From positions 62,001 through 126,000 of the forward strand of contig NZ_JARGYC010000003.1 of assembly GCF_029168335.1 (NCBI RefSeq): DNA of 64,000 bases. Reading direction: 5' to 3'. This DNA comes from Psychromarinibacter sediminicola (GTDB taxonomy: Bacteria; Pseudomonadota; Alphaproteobacteria; Rhodobacterales; Rhodobacteraceae). The notes beneath the pieces are model-generated. The model was not told where the DNA came from. It searched no databases and saw nothing but the letters and a program-made list of their open reading frames with translations. Each line of letters begins with the position of its first letter. Position 1 is the stretch's first letter. The position numbers and the translations under genes were made by a program. This document shows, in pieces, positions 36,482 through 46,689 of the stretch.

Positions 36482-37393
36482 TCAATTCGGAAGCGGCCGC
36501 CTGCGCAAGAGCCGCCCGTCGAGGATCAAGAGCCCCGCCGCCAGCACGCCGAAGCCGATGAGCGCCCGCGGCGCCAGCGCCTCGCCAAGGACCAGCGCGC
36601 CCAGCGCGATGGCCACCGGCGGGATCAGGAGCGTGGTCAGCAGGAGGTTGCCGCTGCCGGCCATCGCCAGCACCCGGAAGTAGAGCAGGTAGGCCAGCGC
36701 CGTGCCGGGGCCCGCGGCATAGGCGATGGCGCCCCAGCCGGTGAGCGACAGGTCGAAGCGCGGCGGCCCGTCGATCCAGAGCGCGGCGGGCACCGCCACC
36801 AGCGCTGCGCCGGTCACCATGCCCGCCGCGGCGACCTGCGGCGCAAGACCGGCCAGCGCGATGCGCCCCCAGGCGCCGGCCAGCGCGTAACAGAACGCGC
36901 CGCCCAGCACCGCGAGCTGCGCCAGCGAGCGCAGGTCGAGCTGCACCAGGTTCTCCGGCCCGATGGCCAGCACCACGCCGCCGAAGCCCAGCGCCACGCC
37001 CAGCGCCCGGCGCGGGGTGAGGCGTTCGTCGCGGAACAGGACCGCGGCGACCACCACGCCGAAGATCGCCGTGGCGGCGTTGAGGATCGAGGTCAGCCCG
37101 CTCTCGATATGCAGCTGGCCCCAGGCGATCAGCGCATAGGGCAGGGCGTTGTTCAGAAGCCCCATGATGAGGAACGCGCCCCAGAGGCGCGGATCGCGCG
37201 GAACCGGCAGGCGCATCGCCGCCACCGCGCCCCACAGGATCAGCGCGCCCCAGGTCACGCGATGCGCCACCACGGTGGCCACGCCGGTCTCGGCCAGCGC
37301 CAGCCGCACCGCCAGGAAGATGCCGCCCCAGATCGCGGCGAGCAGCGCCAGTTCGGCCCAGGCGCGGGGGGAGAGGCTGCGTTGCATGGTCAT
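36482..37393 (-). CDS. EamA/DMT superfamily transporter
   Basis: The 303-residue protein has about ten hydrophobic helices arranged as two EamA repeats. The first starts ALLAAIWGGIFLAVRLAL and the second AVLGGAFCYALAGAWGRIA. Gly-rich helix faces such as GVALGFGGVVLAI and the ALVLGEALAPRALIGFGV end are present. The family exports amino acids or other metabolites. The substrate is unknown. It stands alone between the P-loop gene and a terminator. Confidence 0.9.
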   Translation of the reverse strand: MTMQRSLSPRAWAELALLAAIWGGIFLAVRLALAETGVATVVAHRVTWGALILWGAVAAMRLPVPRDPRLWGAFLIMGLLNNALPYALIAWGQLHIESGLTSILNAATAIFGVVVAAVLFRDERLTPRRALGVALGFGGVVLAIGPENLVQLDLRSLAQLAVLGGAFCYALAGAWGRIALAGLAPQVAAAGMVTGAALVAVPAALWIDGPPRFDLSLTGWGAIAYAAGPGTALAYLLYFRVLAMAGSGNLLLTTLLIPPVAIALGALVLGEALAPRALIGFGVLAAGLLILDGRLLRRRPLPN

Positions 37394-37445
37394 GGCGCCG
37401 GTCTAGCCGCCGCCGGCGGGCCGCGGCGACCCGGAAGATGCGCCA

Positions 37446-37474
37446 AGAAAAAGGCCCCGCGCGGCGGCGGGGCC
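37446..37474 (-). terminator. Intrinsic terminator of the fadL-like gene
   Basis: An 8-bp GC stem (37453-37460 with 37467-37474, 6-base loop) is followed on the minus strand by TTTTT-C-TT. It lies 24 bases after the fadL stop. Confidence 0.85.
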
Positions 37475-37497
37475 GGGGTGGTCGCGTGAACGCCGGT

Positions 37498-38592
37498 TCA
37501 GAAGTTGAAGCCCAGCCGCATCCCGAAGGCCAGGGCGGTGTTGCCGTCGAACTGGGCCGCGGGATTGACCTGGTCGAGCGTCGTGGTGCCGTCGCCCAGC
37601 CAGATATGCTGCATCCCGGCCTCGATCTTGAAGGTGTCCTGCGTGTAGGTCACGCCGAGCCCGACCGAGCTGCGCCCGTCGACCGGGCGAAGGTTGGACT
37701 GGAAGCCGCCGGTCTGGGGCTCGTGGACCGCGGTCAGCGAGAGCGCCCAGTTCTCGGTCAGCTGCCGCCCGACGCCGAGCGTATAGGTGAAGGTGTCGTC
37801 GTCGAAGGCCACCAGCGACTGGCCGGTCAGGGCCGCGTAATGCGCCGGGGTGATGTCGAAATCGCTCCAGTTCACCCAGCGGACGCCGCCGAAGACCAGC
37901 GTGCCGGGCGCGACGGCGGTCTGGAGGTCGAGGTTCACCGCCTGCGGCGTCTCGACGGTCATGATCGAACTGGTGCCGCCCGGCGCCAGGGTCGAGGTCT
38001 CGACCGTCGGCGTGTCGTGGGTGACCTTCGAGAAATACGTCAGCGCCACGCGCAGCGCCATCTCGGGCCGCTCATAGGCGACGCCGGCGAGATAGCCGAA
38101 GCCGCTGTCGGGGCTGCTGGTGCCGGTCCAGTTGGCGACGAACGGCACGACCGCGCTGGAGGAATAGGTCTGGTGGCGCAGGCCGGCATGGGCGCTGAAG
38201 CCGTTGCCGAACTTGTAGCGCCCCACGGTCGTAAGGGCGTTCGTCGTCAGGTTCGCCTGCGCGCCCGCAGCGTAATAGCCGGTGCCCGTCGGATAGGCGA
38301 TGGCGGCGCCGAAGGGCTGGTCGTGGATCAGCGCCACGTCGATTGTCTCGCTCACCGCGAATTTCAGCGTGACGCCCGCGGTCCCGAAGCTGCGCGCCTG
38401 GTCGCCGGAGCCGGGGCCGCCCCCGACCTGGGTGCCGGTCACCGTCGGGTTCACGCTGGCGAAGCGGAACTCGACATAGTTGCCGGGCGTGAAGATGGCC
38501 CCCAGCGGCTGGCCGGAGCGATCGACCCCGCCGGCGCTGGCGGCCGCGGCGGTGACGCAAGACAGCGCGCCGGCGATGGCCAGTGATTTCAT
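37498..38592 (-). CDS. FadL-type outer-membrane transporter (OmpP1/FadL/TodX family)
   Basis: The 364-residue protein has a signal peptide (MKSLAIAGALSCVTAAAASA). A beta-barrel pattern of alternating hydrophobic strands follows, with FadL family segments: DRSGQPLGAIFTPGNYVEF near the start, LAGVAYERPEMALRVALTY, FGGVRWVNWSDFDITP, and the C-terminal ALAFGMRLGFNF ending in Phe. It carries hydrophobic molecules such as long-chain fatty acids or aromatics across the outer membrane. It has its own terminator. Two alternative upstream in-frame ATGs exist; the chosen start gives the cleanest signal peptide. Confidence 0.9.
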   Translation of the reverse strand: MKSLAIAGALSCVTAAAASAGGVDRSGQPLGAIFTPGNYVEFRFASVNPTVTGTQVGGGPGSGDQARSFGTAGVTLKFAVSETIDVALIHDQPFGAAIAYPTGTGYYAAGAQANLTTNALTTVGRYKFGNGFSAHAGLRHQTYSSSAVVPFVANWTGTSSPDSGFGYLAGVAYERPEMALRVALTYFSKVTHDTPTVETSTLAPGGTSSIMTVETPQAVNLDLQTAVAPGTLVFGGVRWVNWSDFDITPAHYAALTGQSLVAFDDDTFTYTLGVGRQLTENWALSLTAVHEPQTGGFQSNLRPVDGRSSVGLGVTYTQDTFKIEAGMQHIWLGDGTTTLDQVNPAAQFDGNTALAFGMRLGFNF

Positions 38593-38722
38593 GTCCTCTC
38601 CCTCGAACTTCATGCCGTTCGTCTGCGCGGAGGGTATTTTTCGCGCCATGGTTGCGTCAAACCGTGACGCGGGGGCACGGCGGTCATCGCGGCGGCACTG
38701 TTACTTTCCCGTCACCCTTGTG

Positions 38723-39607
38723 TCACGGATGACGGATCGGCGGGGGCCGCGTTTCGCTGCGGATGTTGATCCAGTTGGCGCCGAAGATCACCGCCGCGCC
38801 GGCCAGCACCTGCCATTGCAGCGGCTCGGCATAGAGCGCCATGCCCACCAGGGCGATGATCGGCAGGCGGGCGAAGTCGATGGGCATGACGACCGATGCG
38901 GGGGCCAGCGACAGCGCGGTGGTCAGGCAGAAATGCGCCAGCAGCCCGGCGCAGCCGACGAGCACCAGCCAGGGCAGGGTGGCCAGCGTCGGCAGCGCGA
39001 TGTCGGCATCGGCGCCGGCGCAGACGAAGCCGAAGACGGCCTGCATCACGGTGAGGTAGAACAGGATGCAGGTGATCGTTTCGGTGCGCGTCAGCAGGCG
39101 GGTGAAGATCGCCGAGCCCGCGAAGCCCACCGCCGCGCCCGCCGCCGCGATCAGGCCGGGGCCGATATCGACGCCGCCGAAGGGGCGAGCGACGAAGAGG
39201 ATGCCGACGAACCCCAGCGCGGCGGCCAGGGCGCGGGTGCGGGTCAGTTTCTCGCCCAGGACCAGCGGCGCCAGCAGCGTCACCCAGAGCGGCGAGGTGA
39301 ACTCCAGCGCGAAGACCTGCGCCAGCGGCGCCGTGGCGAGGGCGAAGAACCACAGGTTCTGGCCAGCGAAGTGGCTGACGTTGCGGATCAGGTGGATGTG
39401 CAGCGACCGCCGGGTGATCTGCTGCAGCGTGCCGGCGGAGGCCGCCACCGCGAGCACGATCAACAGGCCGACGAGCGAGCGGTAGGCCATGATCTCGAAC
39501 GTGTCGTGATAGGCCGACAGTTCCCGCCCGGCGATCGCCATCGAGGTGAAGGAGACGATGGCGCCGATCATCCAGACGGCGGCGCGCAGGGGGTGGTTCT
39601 GGCTCAC
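38723..39607 (-). CDS. EamA/DMT superfamily transporter
   Basis: The 294-residue protein has ten predicted helices in two EamA repeats (AVWMIGAIVSFTSMAIAG; LIAAAGAAVGFAGSAIF). It has the typical ALEFTSPLWVTLLAPLVLGEK and PIDFARLPIIALVGMALYAEP segments, close to RhaT/S-adenosylmethionine-uptake-like subgroups. The GTG start overlaps the upstream gene stop (GTGA), so translation is coupled to the small secreted protein at 39604. Its substrate cannot be told from sequence. Confidence 0.88.
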   Translation of the reverse strand: MSQNHPLRAAVWMIGAIVSFTSMAIAGRELSAYHDTFEIMAYRSLVGLLIVLAVAASAGTLQQITRRSLHIHLIRNVSHFAGQNLWFFALATAPLAQVFALEFTSPLWVTLLAPLVLGEKLTRTRALAAALGFVGILFVARPFGGVDIGPGLIAAAGAAVGFAGSAIFTRLLTRTETITCILFYLTVMQAVFGFVCAGADADIALPTLATLPWLVLVGCAGLLAHFCLTTALSLAPASVVMPIDFARLPIIALVGMALYAEPLQWQVLAGAAVIFGANWINIRSETRPPPIRHP

Positions 39608-39945
39608 GGCGCCGCCTCGCAGCAACCGGCGAGCAGGATCGGCGTCTGCCCGCGCTGGGTGAAGACGCGGGCGCGGTAGGGCGCGTCGCCGCAGGGGGCC
39701 CGCTCGATCAGAAGGATGGCGGTGTCGCGGTCGCCGATCAGGGTGAAGGCGCGGGGCCAGGCGCGGCCTTCGGCGGCGGTTTCGTGCCTCACCTGCATCT
39801 CGGTGGCATAGGCGAGGTGGAAGGCGGCCGTGTCGGCGCCGAGCGTCAGGGTCCAGCCCGGCGCGTCGCCATTACAGACGAAGGTCTCCTGCGCAAGCGC
39901 AGGCGCGGCGGCGAGCGCCAGGCAGGCGGCGACGATGCGCTTCAC
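39604..39945 (-). CDS. Small secreted protein with LAGCC motif
   Basis: The 113-residue product has a signal peptide (MKRIVAACLALAAAPALA). The mature domain contains ETFVCNGDAPGWTLTLGADT, RAPCGDAPYRARVF and ends PILLAGCCEAAP. Its Cys-Gly-Asp and LAGCC motifs match the C-terminal domain of the larger secreted protein encoded at 40111, so the two are related. The family resembles COG3650-type periplasmic domains. The stop overlaps the start of the downstream EamA gene. Confidence 0.75.
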   Translation of the reverse strand: MKRIVAACLALAAAPALAQETFVCNGDAPGWTLTLGADTAAFHLAYATEMQVRHETAAEGRAWPRAFTLIGDRDTAILLIERAPCGDAPYRARVFTQRGQTPILLAGCCEAAP

Positions 39946-40034
39946 GGCTCCTCCCGATGTCCCATGCTGCCGGACCGGATTAGGGGATCGGGCGGCCGAG
40001 GAAAAGGCCCGCCGGGACGCGCGACGGGGCGAAG

Positions 40035-40083
40035 CACGATTTTCCAGAAAATCGTGCCGCGCAGGATTTTCTGGAAAATCCTG
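40035..40083. repeat. Pair of nested palindromes (GATTTTCCAGAAAATC type)
   Basis: Two 22-base palindromes lie 5 bases apart (40035-40056 and 40062-40083). Their inner cores, GATTTTCCAGAAAATC and GATTTTCTGGAAAATC, are reverse complements of each other, so each can form a hairpin alone or the two can pair into one long stem. They lie in the 165-base gap between two related secreted-protein genes. They are AT-rich against a GC-rich background. Confidence 0.8.
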
Positions 40084-40110
40084 TACGGTCGAGCCGGGCC
40101 TGCCGCCCGG

Positions 40111-40734
40111 TCAGTTGCTGCCGGCCTCCAGCGGCAGCGAACAGCAGCCGGCGAGGAAGCGGCGGCCCTGGCCGGTCTCCAGAAACAGGGTCAGCGAATA
40201 GGGATAGTCCCGGTCGCTCATCCCGTCGCCGCACAGCGCGGGCTGGATCGTGGCGAGCACGCCGGCGCCCGTGGTGCTGAGGCTGAGGGCCACGGGGAAC
40301 TGCGCCAGCCCCTCGGCCACGCGGGCGTTCGTGAGGTTCAGGCTCAGGTTGGTGCCGGAGATGTCGGAATAGACGCCGCTCGTGCCCGAGAGGTTGAGGC
40401 CCCAGAACGGCTCGGTCCCGCCGCATTGCAGCCCGGCGGGAAGGGCCGTGTCGGCGATGGCGGGCAGGTCCTGCGGGGCGAGGAAATGCATGGAGATCCA
40501 GGCGTTGCCCTCCTGCCAGACGATGCGGCCCCAGTCGCCCGAGGCGTCGGTGACGATCACCTCGATCCCCTCGGCATTCGGCGGCAGGTCGCCGATATCG
40601 GCGCTGCTGGCCGACGGTTCGGCACGGACGTTGAGCGTGTCGTCGGCGGCGACGCCGGTGACGCGGTAATAGGCGGGCTGGGCCTGCACCGCGGCGGCGG
40701 CCAGCAGGAAGGCGGCAGTTGCAAGGAATTTCAT
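40111..40734 (-). CDS. Secreted SH3 domain plus COG3650-like protein
   Basis: The 207-residue product has a signal peptide (MKFLATAAFLLAAAAVQA) and a bacterial SH3 domain (VTGVAADDTLNVRAEPSASS to NAWISMHFL). The COG3650-type domain starts LQCGGTEPFWGLNLSG and ends FLAGCCSLPLEAGSN. SH3 domains of this type bind cell-wall peptides, suggesting an envelope role. The C-terminal domain shares its CGD and LAGCC motifs with the small secreted protein at 39604. Confidence 0.82.
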   Translation of the reverse strand: MKFLATAAFLLAAAAVQAQPAYYRVTGVAADDTLNVRAEPSASSADIGDLPPNAEGIEVIVTDASGDWGRIVWQEGNAWISMHFLAPQDLPAIADTALPAGLQCGGTEPFWGLNLSGTSGVYSDISGTNLSLNLTNARVAEGLAQFPVALSLSTTGAGVLATIQPALCGDGMSDRDYPYSLTLFLETGQGRRFLAGCCSLPLEAGSN

Positions 40735-40797
40735 GCTTTTGTCTCCGATTCTTAAAGTTCTTCGGCACAAGTATAGCGTGTGGCGCGCGGGCTGTCG

Positions 40798-41489
40798 TCA
40801 GCCGGCCTCCAGCCGCGCGCGCACCTGCTCCGGCGTGATGCGGCGGGCGCGGTCGGCGGGGGACTGCGGAACCTCTTCGATCCGGCCGTCGAACCCGGGC
40901 GGCCGGCGGTAGCGGACCCCGAGCCGATCCAGGGCCTCCGTCAGCACCCCGAGGTCGGAGGCGAGCGCGTCCAGCTCCAGCACCGCGACGCGGTCCGGAA
41001 AGCGGGCGGCGAGGTCGGACCAGAAGGCGTAATAGGCCTCGTAGTCCCGCACCAGCGGACCGAGTTCCGCGAGCGCCGCCTCGGGCTCGGGCGGGAACCA
41101 GCCCATGCGCAGGCCCCAGTTGCAGGCGGAGGCGAGCCAGGCCGTGCGGTCCTTCTGCATCACCACATGCGCGCAGTCCGGCCTGTACCGCGCGGCGCGG
41201 TTCAGATGCTCGACATCCGTCACGACGAGGTCGTTGTCGAATTGCCGGCGCAGGAAGGCCGGGATCGCGGACTTGTCGGCATACCAGCGGAAGTGCTTGT
41301 GGCGCGGGTCGTCGCGTGGCAGCGGGACGACCTGGTTCACCGGCCGCACGCGCATGCGGCGCAGGCAGGCGTCGGCATAGTTCGTGCCGCTGCGCTGAAT
41401 GCCGTGGAGCGCGAGGGGGGCGGAGCCTCGCGGCTGCGTCAGATAGGCATGGGCCAGCTTCGCCGCGTGGGTTATGCGGCGCAGCGGGG

Positions 41490-41493
<4 letters not shown>
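40798..41493 (-). CDS. Sulfotransferase-like P-loop protein
   Basis: The 231-residue protein has a 5'-phosphosulfate-type loop [16 protein letters not shown] near the N-terminus and a 3'-phosphate-like region [21 protein letters not shown]-terminal helical part has [19 protein letters not shown]. These resemble small sulfotransferases, but no experimental family can be named. The ATG start overlaps the guaA stop (ATGA), so it is coupled to guaA; an upstream in-frame GTG two codons earlier is also possible. Confidence 0.7.
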
Positions 41494-43067
<1,574 letters not shown>

Positions 43068-43234
43068 GCGTGGGCAATAGGCAAGCGCTGCGGCGGGCGC
43101 AAGGCCCAGGCTGCCCGGCCGGCGCCCCGGTTCATTCATCGCAGATGTCGCTTTCGCGACTCAGACGCCGCAAACCGTAGCAAATTGTCAGCACCGAACC
43201 GCTATGACCCGCGGAAAGAGATCGGAGGTCCGCG

Positions 43235-44779
43235 ATGGCAGAGGCAGCGACACGGCGCAGGGGACGGGGCGGCGGCGGAGCCGCGCGGCGAGCGGAGCGG
43301 ACCTCCGCCCGGATCGAGGTTGCGCGGTTCATCGAGCGCAACATCCCGAACTACGAGATTCTGGACGACGAGGCGATCGCGGTCATCGAGCGCAATGCCG
43401 AGACGGTGCTGGAAGAGATCGGGGTGAACTTCGTCGAGAACCCCGCCGCGCTGGAGCGCTGGCGCGAGGCCGGCGCCGACGTGCAGGGCGAGCGGGTGCA
43501 CATCCCGCGCGGGCTGGCGCGACAGCTATGCGCCACCGCGCCGTCGCAATTCACGCAAGTGGCGCGCAACCCCGAGAAATCGGTGGAGATCGGCGGCCGG
43601 AACCTGGTGCTGGCGCCGGTCTACGGGCCGCCCTTCATCAACGACCTGGACAACGTGCGCCGCTATGCCACGATCGAGGATTTCCGAAATTTCGTGAAGC
43701 TCGGCTACATGTCGAAATGGCTGCACCATTCTGGCGGCACCGTCTGCGAGCCGACGGATGTGGCCGTGAACAAGCGGCATCTCGACATGCTGCACGCCCA
43801 TATGACGCTGTCGGACAAGCCGTTCATGGGCTCCGTGACAGAGCCCAGCCGGGCGCGCGATTCGGTGGAGATGTGCGAGATCCTGTTCGGGCCGGACTTC
43901 GTGCAGGACAACACGGTGATGACCTCGCTCATCAACATCAACTCGCCCTTGACCTTCGACGCGACGATGATGGGCGCGCTGGAGGTCTATGCCGCGGCGA
44001 ACCAGGCGGCGATCATCTCGCCCTTCATCGTGGGCGGCGCGATGGCGCCGGTGTCGGTGGCGGGGACGCTGACGCAGGTGCTGGCCGAGGTGATGGCGGG
44101 CGTGGCCTATTCGCAGCTGGTGCGCCCCGGGGCGCCGGTGATCTTCGGCGCCTTCGTCACCTCGATCGACATGAATTCCGGCGCGCCGACCTTCGGCACG
44201 CCCGAGGCCGCGCAGATCACTTATGGCGCGGGGCAGCTGGCGCGGCGGCTGGGGCTGCCGTTCCGCTCGGCCGGGTCGTTCACCGGCTCGAAGCTCGCCG
44301 ATGCGCAGGCGGCCTACGAGACCGCCAATTCGCTGAACATGGGGCTTTTGGCGGGCGTGAACTTCATGCTGCACGCCTGCGGCTGGATGGAGGGCGGGCT
44401 CGTCGCCTCGTTCCGCAAGTTCGTGATGGATGCCGACCAGCTGGGCGCGCTGCACAAGCTGGCGCAGGGGGTGCCGATCGACGAAGAATCGCAGGCGATG
44501 GACGCGCTGCGCGAGGTGGGGCCGGGCGGCCACTATCTGGGCTGCGGCCACACCCAGCGCAATTTCAAGACCGCCTTCTGGCGCAGCGAGATCTTCGACT
44601 ACAAGCCCTACGAGACCTGGGTCGAGGAAGGCGCGCGCGACACCCGCAGCTATGCCTGGGACCGGGTGACGAAGCTTCTGGGCGACTACCAGCAGCCGGA
44701 CCTCGACCCCGGCATCGCCGAGGCGCTGAACGACTATATCGCGCGCAAGAAGGCGCAGATGCCGGACAGCTTCACCTGA
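43235..44779 (+). CDS. MttB-family trimethylamine/betaine methyltransferase (non-pyrrolysine)
   Basis: The 514-residue TIM-barrel protein belongs to the MttB superfamily: LEEIGVNFVENPAALERWREAG, VYGPPFINDLDNVRRYAT, MSKWLHHSGGTVCEPTDVA and TSLININSPLTFDATMM (some cut short). The frame runs through without an in-frame TAG, so this is a non-pyrrolysine member like glycine betaine methyltransferase MtgB. Known members methylate a corrinoid protein. No corrinoid protein or activator gene is in the window. GGAGG precedes the ATG. It is divergent from guaA and overlaps the DUF6477 gene end by 8 bases. Confidence 0.9.
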   Translation: MAEAATRRRGRGGGGAARRAERTSARIEVARFIERNIPNYEILDDEAIAVIERNAETVLEEIGVNFVENPAALERWREAGADVQGERVHIPRGLARQLCATAPSQFTQVARNPEKSVEIGGRNLVLAPVYGPPFINDLDNVRRYATIEDFRNFVKLGYMSKWLHHSGGTVCEPTDVAVNKRHLDMLHAHMTLSDKPFMGSVTEPSRARDSVEMCEILFGPDFVQDNTVMTSLININSPLTFDATMMGALEVYAAANQAAIISPFIVGGAMAPVSVAGTLTQVLAEVMAGVAYSQLVRPGAPVIFGAFVTSIDMNSGAPTFGTPEAAQITYGAGQLARRLGLPFRSAGSFTGSKLADAQAAYETANSLNMGLLAGVNFMLHACGWMEGGLVASFRKFVMDADQLGALHKLAQGVPIDEESQAMDALREVGPGGHYLGCGHTQRNFKTAFWRSEIFDYKPYETWVEEGARDTRSYAWDRVTKLLGDYQQPDLDPGIAEALNDYIARKKAQMPDSFT

Positions 44780-45113
44780 TCCCGGCCGCGCGCAGCGGCG
44801 GCGGGGCGGTCGCCGCGCGCTCGCTGCGCGCGGCCTCCGAGGACAGGGTGCGCGCCTCGGCGATCAGCGCGACCAGAATCTCGATATGCCGGGCCGGGCT
44901 GTAGGTCGCCTCGCGCGCAAGGCGGGCCGCCTCCTGCATCTCTTCGGCCAGCAGCAGCGACTGCACCGCGCGGCGCGGTGCGGGAAGCGCGCCGCCGCCG
45001 GTCAGCCGGCGCAAGGTCTTCTCACGGTTGTATTCCGTGAGCCCGTGGCGCACCGCGGCGAGCAGGAGGCGGGGGCGGCGCAGCGCGCTGACGAGATGCA
45101 GGAGTTCGGACAT
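44772..45113 (-). CDS. DUF6477-type small protein
   Basis: The 113-residue protein begins MSELLHLVSALRRPRLLLAAVR, followed by EYNREKTLRRLTGGGALPAP and YSPARHIEILVALIAEARTL. This pattern matches a small Rhodobacterales family I know as DUF6477 (moderate certainty). It is helical and basic, with no membrane segment. It converges on the MttB-family gene, overlapping it by 8 bases. It lies opposite the DUF6456 gene across a 259-base region that holds promoter-like AT-rich DNA but no recognisable site. Function unknown. Confidence 0.7.
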   Translation of the reverse strand: MSELLHLVSALRRPRLLLAAVRHGLTEYNREKTLRRLTGGGALPAPRRAVQSLLLAEEMQEAARLAREATYSPARHIEILVALIAEARTLSSEAARSERAATAPPPLRAAGIR

Positions 45114-45372
45114 GGTCGGCCTCTTTTTCCGTGTTGACGGAGCAGAGACTGCAGCCGACCGGGGCGATGTTGCGCGAGAACGCCGCCGGTCCGTGCCGTT
45201 AGGGATATGTTCACGTCTTGGGGACAGTCTTCGATGACTGTGGGCAATATTAACGAAATGGAAACGAATTCCACCACAAGTTGTTAAGGCTTCGGCCGCC
45301 CGGCCGTTTGCGGGGGACAGATGCAGGCGCCGGGCCCAGGACCAAGCGAGCGAACCGTCAGGGGCATCATTC

Positions 45373-46500
45373 ATGATGACGGCACAATTTGGGGACATCG
45401 GGGGACACCCATTTCCCGCATGGGTACCGGACCATGTGCGCCACTACCTGGTGCACACGGAATGCGGACAGTCGATTCGGGCGCTGGCGCGCGCCGCCGG
45501 CTGCCACGCCTCGACCGTGCTGCGCCAGATCCGGCGCAACGAGACCCGTCGCGACGATCCGCTCGTGGACATGGCGTTCGACCGGCTGGCAGCCGCCGCG
45601 CTTCGGACGCCGATCAGCTCACGTGAGGAGACCCAGTATATGAAGATGGAACGGCGCATCGAGAAACGGGACTGGCCCGATGACGACAAGATCAATGCCG
45701 AGGCCAGGCGAATCCTGCGCCGGCTGGCCGAGCCCGACGCGGTGCTGGCCGTGGCACCGGGGATGGACAAGGCGGTCGTGGTCCGCGAGACGGCCGACGG
45801 GCGCAGCGTGCGCACCGCCGTGATGGATGCCGAGATCGCCGAGGCCTTCGCGCTGAAGGACTGGATCGAGGGGCAGTCCAAGGGCCGGATCGCGCGCTAT
45901 CGGCTGACCCAGGCGGGCCGGTCGGCGCTGAAGCGCCTGATCGCCGAGGCGGATGCCGCCCAGGCCGGTTTCGCCGAGGCGCCGCAGGCCTTCACCGACC
46001 AGCACCGCGACTACGGCAGCCGGCCGGTGGCCCCCGACGGCGGCGGGCGCGGGCGGCGCATCCGCTACAACGCCAACGAAAGCCCGGTGATCGCGCTGGC
46101 GCGGCGCAAGGACAAGGACGGCACGCCGTTCCTGAGCCCCGACCTGGTGAGCGCCGGCGAGCGGCTGCGCGAGGATTTCGAGCTGGCGCAGTTGGGGCCG
46201 CGCGTGGCGCAGAACTGGGACCGGTTCCTGACCGGCGGCGACCGCGGCGGGTTCAACCCAGCGGGCGGCGGCCGCGGCTCGGAGGGGGCGCGCGACCGGG
46301 TGGCCGCGGCGCTGCGCGATCTGGGGCCCGGGCTGGGCGACGTGGTGCTGCGCTGCTGCTGTTTCCTGGAAGGCCTGGAGCAGGCGGAGAAGCGGATGGG
46401 CTGGTCGGCGCGCTCGGGCAAGATCGTGCTGAAGATCGCGCTGCAACGGCTGAAGCGGCATTACGCGGGGCTGGGCGCCGAGGCGGACATGATCGGCTAG
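45373..46500 (+). CDS. DUF6456 domain protein with N-terminal helix-turn-helix
   Basis: The 375-residue protein has an N-terminal helix-turn-helix of the transposase/IS30 type (YLVHTECGQSIRALARAAGC, then HASTVLRQIRRNETRR). A middle winged-helix-like region follows (EARRILRRLAEPDAVLAVA; RIARYRLTQAGRSALKRLI). The C-terminal DUF6456 domain contains INYNANESP-like RIRYNANESPVIALARRKD, GERLREDFELAQLGPRVAQNW and the CCCFLEGLEQAEKRMGW core. It is a conserved alphaproteobacterial putative regulator. Two adjacent ATGs at 45373 and 45376 are possible starts. Confidence 0.85.
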   Translation: MMTAQFGDIGGHPFPAWVPDHVRHYLVHTECGQSIRALARAAGCHASTVLRQIRRNETRRDDPLVDMAFDRLAAAALRTPISSREETQYMKMERRIEKRDWPDDDKINAEARRILRRLAEPDAVLAVAPGMDKAVVVRETADGRSVRTAVMDAEIAEAFALKDWIEGQSKGRIARYRLTQAGRSALKRLIAEADAAQAGFAEAPQAFTDQHRDYGSRPVAPDGGGRGRRIRYNANESPVIALARRKDKDGTPFLSPDLVSAGERLREDFELAQLGPRVAQNWDRFLTGGDRGGFNPAGGGRGSEGARDRVAAALRDLGPGLGDVVLRCCCFLEGLEQAEKRMGWSARSGKIVLKIALQRLKRHYAGLGAEADMIG

Positions 46501-46689
46501 GGGCGGCAGGCTATGGCGTAGCAAGGGGCGGCCGTCCGGGCGCGGGCGCCGTCGTCTTGTGCAAGGCCCGCCCCAACTGATACGGCTGATACGAGTGCAT
46601 AGCCGTCATGCAGAGTGCTGAAAGTGACGTGAAGTCCATTCGATCTTCCGGAAAAATGCGCTATGGGTTCCGGGGAGTGAGGAGACGAC

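Noticed and set aside
38654-38670. GCGTCA...TGACGC inverted repeat upstream of fadL
   Set aside because: A short 6-base-arm repeat in a promoter region; plausible operator but not distinguishable from chance.
45373-45660. IS30-like helix-turn-helix suggesting an insertion sequence
   Set aside because: The protein continues into a DUF6456 domain, has no transposase catalytic triad and no terminal inverted repeats are seen.
46577-46594. Tandem CTGATACG upstream of lipA
   Set aside because: Two nine-base copies without symmetry or a known factor; recorded in the lipA entry only.
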